DNA of 64,000 nt from assembly GCA_002280555.1 (NCBI GenBank), contig NCEE01000013.1:1-64000 (forward strand), written 5' to 3'. The notes beneath the pieces were generated by a model that was not told the DNA's origin, did not search any database, and was given only the letters and a program-made list of their open reading frames with translations. Positions 59,482 to 64,000 of this stretch are shown here, one piece after another. The number at the start of each line of letters is the position of its first letter. The stretch's first letter is position 1. Source of the DNA: Sphingomonas sp. 32-62-10 (GTDB taxonomy: Bacteria > Pseudomonadota > Alphaproteobacteria > Sphingomonadales > Sphingomonadaceae). Both the position numbers and the translations under genes were made by a program.

Positions 59482-59684
59482 GCCGTAACGAGCGGTTGCA
59501 GCCGCCGCGCTTCCTCGACCAGCATCACCGGAACACCGTCTCGTATTGGATAGGCAAGCCCCGCCGCATCGGAAACGAGCTCGTTCGCGGATGTGTCATG
59601 CCGGAGCGGCGTTCGCGTGACGGGGCACACAAGGATCGACAGCAGCCACGGGTCGATCGCCGTCGACGCACCCGGATTGCTCAC
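59478..59684 (-). CDS. Trm112-like / UPF0434 family protein
   Basis: 68 residues. The fold is the small zinc-ribbon-like Trm112 domain: LLSILVCPVTRTPLRHDTSANELVSDAAGLAYPIRDGVPVML. Only one of the zinc Cys pairs (CP) is clear, as is usual for bacterial YcaR/UPF0434 proteins. In eukaryotes Trm112 activates methyltransferases; the bacterial role is open. It overlaps the Lon-N-domain gene by 4 nt. Confidence 0.88.
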   Translation of the reverse strand: MSNPGASTAIDPWLLSILVCPVTRTPLRHDTSANELVSDAAGLAYPIRDGVPVMLVEEARRLQPLVTA

Positions 59685-60307
59685 TGCAGCGTCACCGAAT
59701 CCTCGCCATCGTGACGGCCGAAAAACTGCATCAGCTGGACGATGAGCTCGGCGCGATCCTCGAGACTTGCCGATTCGAGCAACGCTTGTTTGGCCGCGAC
59801 ATCGAACGGGGCAATCTGGGCGACGCCGTTGACCAGCGATTCGTCGTCGAGTCGCGCGACAGCGTCCCAGTCTACCGCGTAACCCTGCAGATCGGCAAAA
59901 CGCCGCGATTCCATTTCGAGCGCCGCCCGGCCGGACAGGGAGAGGATCTCTTGCTCCTCGGTGGTCGGCATCAGCTCTGCTTCGACCTGGCGGAACGGCG
60001 TTGCGACATCGAGTTCGCGGATGATGCGGAACAGCGACAATCCTTCGAGCACCAGATTATAGCGCCCATCATCAAGCATCTCGAACTGGGCGATCTTGCC
60101 GACGCAGCCGATCTGGAACAGCGGCGGCGGATTGCCTTCGGCGCGCGGCTGAACCATCCCGATTCGCCGGTCGCGCGCCATCGCGTCGCTCATCAGCGCT
60201 TTGTAGCGTTCCTCAAAAATGTGCAGCGGCAAATGCATGCGCGGAAACAGGAGCGCGCCGGGTAACGGGAACACCGAAAGCCGCGTGGTAGTGCGCTCGA
60301 TCGTCAT
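59681..60307 (-). CDS. Lon N-terminal (substrate-binding) domain protein
   Basis: 208 residues. It carries the LON substrate-binding domain alone: RLSVFPLPGALLFPRMHLPLHIFEERYKALMSDAMARDRRIGMVQPR, then IGCVGKIAQFEMLDDGRYNLVLEGLSLFRI. It lacks the ATPase and protease parts of Lon. Such stand-alone proteins may bind unfolded peptides or regulate Lon. It sits in a coupled run cnoX-like / this gene / Trm112-like. Confidence 0.9.
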   Translation of the reverse strand: MTIERTTTRLSVFPLPGALLFPRMHLPLHIFEERYKALMSDAMARDRRIGMVQPRAEGNPPPLFQIGCVGKIAQFEMLDDGRYNLVLEGLSLFRIIRELDVATPFRQVEAELMPTTEEQEILSLSGRAALEMESRRFADLQGYAVDWDAVARLDDESLVNGVAQIAPFDVAAKQALLESASLEDRAELIVQLMQFFGRHDGEDSVTLQ

Positions 60308-61215
60308 CCGAACAAAATCGCCGACAGGCGGCGGCGCTGTGCCGATACCCAGGGGTCCTCAAGCCCGACGACCTCGAAAAGCTTCAGCAGCCGTTGTCGC
60401 GCAGCGCCTTCATCCCAGTCGCGATCGTCAGCAATCATCGCCAGCAGCGTATCGGCGGCCGCATCACGGTCGCCCGCCGCCATCTGGCCCCCGGCGAGTT
60501 CGTAACGGGCGGCCATATCGGCCGGATTTGCTGCTACGGTTGCGGCCAGACCGGCAAGATCGTCGACCGGCTTAGCCTCGCGCGCCAGGGCCAGCGCCGA
60601 TTGCGCGCGGCTAATCTCTGGCAATTTCGCGACGGTTTCCGGCAGCGTGGCAATCGCTGCTTCAGCGTCATCGGGGCGGCCGCTGGCGATGAGCGCCCGG
60701 ATTCGCCCTGAAAGGACATCGGGATGATCGGGTGCCATCTCAATCAGCTGATCGAAAATGCCGAGCGCGCGCAGGCCATCGCCATCGGCGAGCACCTGTT
60801 CGGCCATAGCGATCAACGGTTCGATTTCAGCCTCGGCCTTGGCTTCCTCGGTCTGAATGGGCAGCTGGCGCAGGATCTGGTCGAGCATTGTGCGCAACGC
60901 CGATTCGGTTCGTGCGCTGGTGAGGTCGGCGACGAGCTGCCCTTCGAACATCGCGTAAACGGTCGGGATCGACCGGATCTGAAATTGCGCCGCTATAAAC
61001 TGGTTCTTGTCGGTATCGATCTTCGCCAGCACTAAGCCCTTATCGGCATAAGCAGCAGCGATCTTGTCAAGCAGCGGGGTCAGTGCCTTGCACGGGCCGC
61101 ACCATTCGGCCCAGAAATCGATGATGACCAGCTTGGTCATCGATGGTTCGACAACGTCGCGGCGGAAAGCCTCGATCGCCTCGCGTTCGGCGGCAGTCAT
61201 GCCCAGAGTAGCCAC
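60304..61215 (-). CDS. thioredoxin-TPR protein (CnoX/YbbN-like)
   Basis: 303 residues. The thioredoxin domain (about 20-115) has WCGPCK with Cys39 and Cys42, and the cis-Pro in RSIPTVYAMFEGQ. The C-terminal part (about 130-300) is TPR-like: QVLADGDGLRALGIFDQLIEMAPDHPDVLSGRIRAL. E. coli CnoX has lost the catalytic pair, but here both Cys are present, so it may be redox-active as well as a holdase for oxidised proteins. It overlaps the Lon-N gene by 4 nt. Confidence 0.92.
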   Translation of the reverse strand: MATLGMTAAEREAIEAFRRDVVEPSMTKLVIIDFWAEWCGPCKALTPLLDKIAAAYADKGLVLAKIDTDKNQFIAAQFQIRSIPTVYAMFEGQLVADLTSARTESALRTMLDQILRQLPIQTEEAKAEAEIEPLIAMAEQVLADGDGLRALGIFDQLIEMAPDHPDVLSGRIRALIASGRPDDAEAAIATLPETVAKLPEISRAQSALALAREAKPVDDLAGLAATVAANPADMAARYELAGGQMAAGDRDAAADTLLAMIADDRDWDEGAARQRLLKLFEVVGLEDPWVSAQRRRLSAILFG

Positions 61216-61444
61216 GCTTTTGCTCCTGTGCCTTGCGGCAAATTGGTAATGCCTGCCTTATGTGGGCGCTTCAGGCGCGAAGCCAACCCTTTTTGGCATA
61301 ATCACGCGCTGGATGTTCCCGGCTGACACCTGGCTTTCGGGGCACCGGCCAACCGATGTGCATCCGGGCTTGCCGTACTCTCTAGCCGATGCTAACAGCC
61401 CGCCCTTACCCCGTCCGTGGCCTTGCCCGGACGAAGTCGCCAGA

Positions 61445-61519
61445 GCGGGCGTAGCTCAGGGGTAGAGCACAACCTTGCCAAGGTTGGGGTCGAGGGTTCG
61501 AATCCCTTCGCCCGCTCCA
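61445..61519 (+). tRNA. tRNA-Gly(GCC)
   Basis: 75 nt including CCA. The acceptor GCGGGCG pairs with CGCCCGC. The D arm GCTCAGGGGTAGAGC, anticodon stem CAACC/GGTTG around TTGCCAA (anticodon GCC) and the T arm with GGTTCGAATCC are all regular. The 229 bp upstream back to the CnoX-like gene should hold its promoter. Confidence 0.98.
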
Positions 61520-61540
61520 GCCGCTATTGGGAATAGCGGC
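61520..61540. terminator. hairpin after tRNA-Gly
   Basis: GCCGCTATT-GGG-AATAGCGGC is a perfect 9-bp stem with a 3-nt loop starting at the base after the CCA. There is no T-run, so it may act in both directions or as a processing or stability element. Confidence 0.55.
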
Positions 61541-61564
61541 CTTCGAACCCCCATTGGACTCCCG

Positions 61565-62485
61565 CTAGAGCGAGGCGATCCCCAGTGCGGCCGCTTCGCT
61601 TTTCAACCGGGCGGCAGCGGCGGGATTCGCCGTTACCGCGTCGGCCAGCGCCTTTGATGCCTTGGCATTTTCGCCAAGCGTCTTGCGGCTGCGCATCAAC
61701 ATCACCCAGCCGTCGATATTGCTGGGGTTGGTCCGAAGCTTGCCCTCAAGCTGTGTAACCATCTGCTGCGCCATTGCATCCTGCTGACTTGGCGTCAGCG
61801 CAGCGGCCGCTTGCATTTGCGCGGCAGACGGGCCGGGAATACCTGCCAGCCCAACCGGGCCTGCCGGCATGGCCGGATGATCCACCGAGGGCTTCAACGC
61901 GGCCAGCTTGTTGGCAACGTCGATCTTGTTGATCTTGGCCACCTGAGTAATCGTACGGCGCAGATCATTTTCCCAGCTGGCGCCCGGCGGCGTATCTTTC
62001 AGCAAGGCCATCCAGTCGTCGATCGCGCCTTGGTGATCGCCACCAAGATCGCGCGCGACGGCGGTGAAATAGCGGCTGCGCGGGTCCTTCGGATCGAGCA
62101 GCAGCGCCTTGCGAAACGAGGCAAGCGCTTCGGGCGGCATTGGATCACGCGGGCTTGCCATCACGCGGGCCTCACCAAGCGCCGACCAGAGATCAGCGCG
62201 TTTGGGATCGGCAGATGTCCCTTTTTGGAGCGCCTCTGCGGCCTGGCTAAACTCGCCCTTGGCAAATAGCGCATCGCCAAGCGCAGCCCAGCCACTCGAG
62301 TCGCCCGGCGAAGCCTCTGCGCGCGCACGCAGCGTTTCGATCGCCTGTGGCTGATTCGCGATTGCCTTTGATTTTGCAGCAATTGCCGGTGGCGGCGCCG
62401 CACTGTCGCTGCTCGAAGCCGAATAACCAATCGCCAGAATCAGCGCTACCGCAGCGCCTGCCAGCACCCATTGCCCTTTTACCAT
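61565..62485 (-). CDS. CcmI/CycH-like TPR membrane protein (cytochrome c biogenesis)
   Basis: 306 residues from ATG 62485 (MVKGQWVLAGAAVALILAIGY); an upstream ATG at 62548 is possible but neither start has a clear ribosome-binding site. One N-terminal membrane helix is followed by TPR repeats (about 60-150: DSSGWAALGDALFAKGEFSQAAEALQKGTSADPKRADLWSALGEAR) and the ASWENDLRRTI type linker of CcmI. It would feed apocytochrome c to the heme lyase. No other ccm gene is in the window. Confidence 0.82.
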   Translation of the reverse strand: MVKGQWVLAGAAVALILAIGYSASSSDSAAPPPAIAAKSKAIANQPQAIETLRARAEASPGDSSGWAALGDALFAKGEFSQAAEALQKGTSADPKRADLWSALGEARVMASPRDPMPPEALASFRKALLLDPKDPRSRYFTAVARDLGGDHQGAIDDWMALLKDTPPGASWENDLRRTITQVAKINKIDVANKLAALKPSVDHPAMPAGPVGLAGIPGPSAAQMQAAAALTPSQQDAMAQQMVTQLEGKLRTNPSNIDGWVMLMRSRKTLGENAKASKALADAVTANPAAAARLKSEAAALGIASL

Positions 62486-62646
62486 TGGAAAATTTTTTGC
62501 CACGATTTCTGCCTGTGTTGTGAAGTCGAAAGGGGTGACGTGCTGCATCGGCCATGGTAGTGCAGGGAAAATTCGGGTAAAGCGTATTTCGTTTTGGGGG
62601 GCGTCGGCGGGGGCCAGTTCCCGGTTGGCTTGGGGGGACGATTACC

Positions 62647-64000
62647 ATGGCGGATCGCGTACGCGTCGCGATTATCGGGTCTGGTCCGGCAGGGCTCAGT
62701 GCTGCTGCCCGCGCGGCCCAGCTCGGCGTGTCGCACGTCCTGCTCGAAAAAACCGATCATCTTTCCGATACGATCTACAAGTATCAGAAGGGCAAACACG
62801 TCATGGCGACGCCCAGCAAGCTGGTGCTTCGCTCCGACCTTGATTTCGATGCCGGCAAGCGTGAGGCGATCCTCAAAATCTGGGACGATCAGGCCGTCTC
62901 GAACAAGGTCAATGTCCGCTATCGCAGCGAAGTGAAGGCCATCACCGGTGAGCGAGGCGACTTCTCGCTCGCACTGACGGATGGCACGGTGGTGCATGCC
63001 GAATGCGTTGTGCTGGCGATTGGGACGCAGGGTAACCCCAATCTCATGCGGTGCCCGGGAGCGGATCAGCCGCATGTCCAGTATCAGCTCGATGATCCCG
63101 GCGAATATGTCGACGAACATATCACCGTCATTGGATCGGGCGATGCCGGAATCGAAAACGCGCTCGGGCTGGCCGCAGATGCCGCGCAGGGCAATATCGT
63201 CACCATTCTCAACCGTTCAGCCGATTTCGCGCGCGCCAAGAGCGCGAACGTCAAGCTCCTGAACGAAGCCGCCGAACAGGGCCGGATCAGTGTCCGACTC
63301 AACACCACGCCAGGCGAGGTGCGCGAAGATGAGCTGGTCCTCGAAACCCGCGAAGGTACCGAAATCATCAAGTGCGATCGCATCATCGCCCGCATGGGAT
63401 CGGCCGCGCCGCGCGCGTTTATCGAATCGTGCGGGATCGAGTTTACGAGCGCCGATCGCGAGGCATTTCCGAAATTGTCGCCGGAATTCGAGACGACCAA
63501 GGCCGGCATCTTCGTGATTGGCGCGCTCGCTGGCTATCCGCTGATCAAGCACTGCATGAACCAGGGCTATGACGTACTCGAGTTCATCAACGGCAACACC
63601 AAATTGAAGCCTGCCGATGAACCGCTCCTCGAAGCCAAGTTCGTCGATCTGCGCAAGGCCGGGCGGACGGTCGACCAGTGGTTGGAATTGCTGCGGACCA
63701 ACATCACGATCCTGAACGATCTGTCGCCGCTGCAGATGCGCGAATTTGTGCTCGATTCTGAAGTGCGGCTTTACCGTGCGGGCGAAGCGATCATTAAGCG
63801 AAACGAGCCCGGATCGTCGCTGCTGTGCATTGCTGAAGGATCGGTGCTGGTTGAGGTGAACCCGACCGACCCGTCCATCACCATTCCGATCCCGCAAGGC
63901 TCGATCTTCGGCGAAGTCGGCTTGATTTCGGGTCGCCGCCGCGGGGCCACGGTTCGTGCGGGTACCAATTGCGTCATCGTTGATGTGCCGCGCACAGCGG
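62647..64000 (+). CDS. FAD-dependent pyridine nucleotide oxidoreductase with cyclic-nucleotide-binding domain (3' partial)
   Basis: Runs off the right edge after 451 residues. The N-terminal thioredoxin-reductase-like half has VAIIGSGPAGLSAAARAAQ (8-26), CVVLAIGTQGNPNLMRCPG and a second Rossmann motif HITVIGSGDAGIENALGLA near 160. A cNMP-binding (CAP-like) domain starts near 375: LYRAGEAIIKRNEPGSSLLCIAEGSVLVEV, then IPQGSIFGEVGLISGRRRGATVRA, which holds the FGE and R-x-A phosphate-binding positions. A redox enzyme gated by cAMP, cGMP or another ligand is one reading. More domains may follow beyond the window. Confidence 0.85.
   Translation, partial: MADRVRVAIIGSGPAGLSAAARAAQLGVSHVLLEKTDHLSDTIYKYQKGKHVMATPSKLVLRSDLDFDAGKREAILKIWDDQAVSNKVNVRYRSEVKAITGERGDFSLALTDGTVVHAECVVLAIGTQGNPNLMRCPGADQPHVQYQLDDPGEYVDEHITVIGSGDAGIENALGLAADAAQGNIVTILNRSADFARAKSANVKLLNEAAEQGRISVRLNTTPGEVREDELVLETREGTEIIKCDRIIARMGSAAPRAFIESCGIEFTSADREAFPKLSPEFETTKAGIFVIGALAGYPLIKHCMNQGYDVLEFINGNTKLKPADEPLLEAKFVDLRKAGRTVDQWLELLRTNITILNDLSPLQMREFVLDSEVRLYRAGEAIIKRNEPGSSLLCIAEGSVLVEVNPTDPSITIPIPQGSIFGEVGLISGRRRGATVRAGTNCVIVDVPRTA

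Noticed and set aside
1..64000. CRISPR arrays, insertion sequences or prophage
   Set aside because: No direct-repeat arrays, transposase or integrase genes were seen; only short palindromic repeats at 731, 3118 and 5339.

Overview
The window looks like a contiguous stretch of chromosome from a high-GC alphaproteobacterium, most likely a sphingomonad (Sphingomonadales). The grounds are codon use and GC content, the protein styles (COQ9, DUF1491, MmcB, YcgN, DUF3576), an alphaproteobacterial SOS box of the GAAC-N7-GAAC type, and a replication-origin neighbourhood with the order dnaQ-coaE-aroE-maf-ppsR / hemE-hemJ-rho ... mnmE-mnmG-rsmG-parA-parB. Gene density is very high. Many neighbours share 4-nt ATGA start/stop overlaps, so most genes sit in tight operons. 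No CRISPR array, transposase or prophage was seen.

Layout. 1-1.7 kb: end of ribB (with a degenerate RibA-like domain), ribH and a small membrane protein. 1.7-4.3 kb: a decayed accessory patch with a cytochrome P450 and an old-yellow-enzyme gene, each broken by an internal deletion and frameshift. It carries a TetR-type operator and lies between palindromic repeats. 4.4-9 kb: a DMT exporter, COQ9, feoAB with a Fur-like site, and ssb. 8.9-12.7 kb: metXW opposite hisC-tyrC. 12.7-17.8 kb: ftsEX-ydcF-plsC, a zinc-ribbon protein and a MATE pump. 17.95 kb: tRNA-Leu(GAG). 18-20.5 kb: LysR, an NTF2-like protein, a flavin-binding protein and a tiny HTH protein. 20.5-23.4 kb: a three-gene phenolic-lipid cassette (type III PKS, methyltransferase, flavoprotein). 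23.4-30.2 kb: msrB, PBP1A, a YgjP-type metalloprotease, ycgN, SCO1, an ankyrin protein, SOS-controlled mmcB, a SleB-type hydrolase and DUF1491.

30.2-35.4 kb is a leftward run (thioesterase, ptsN, hpf, dnaQ, coaE, aroE, maf, ppsR). From 35.65 kb a rightward run begins (hemE, hemJ, rho, terC, then mnmE, mnmG, rsmG, parA, parB). The 295-bp gap between them (35357-35651) has DnaA-box-like sequences, palindromes and an AT-rich end, and is the best candidate for the chromosomal origin. Three parS centromere sites lie at 41.36, 43.29 and 43.79 kb beside parAB. 45.6-50.1 kb holds holA, lptE, leuS and a DUF3576 lipoprotein leftward. 50.3-55.7 kb holds a secreted barrel-like protein, a ThiE-like protein, yggS, a HAD hydrolase, ribA, xth, a structured non-coding segment that may encode a small RNA, and lolA. 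55.8-64 kb holds ftsK, a UbiH-type hydroxylase, a Trm112-like protein, a Lon-N-domain protein, a CnoX-like thioredoxin, tRNA-Gly(GCC), a CcmI-like TPR protein, and the start of a flavoprotein with a cyclic-nucleotide-binding domain that runs off the right edge.

No stretch longer than 300 bases lacks a gene. The parts most worth following up are the origin/parS domain, the type III PKS cassette, the candidate sRNA at 54.9-55.0 kb, the paired P450/OYE decay, three unrelated palindromic repeat families, and the regulatory boxes (Fur-like, LexA, TetR-like).
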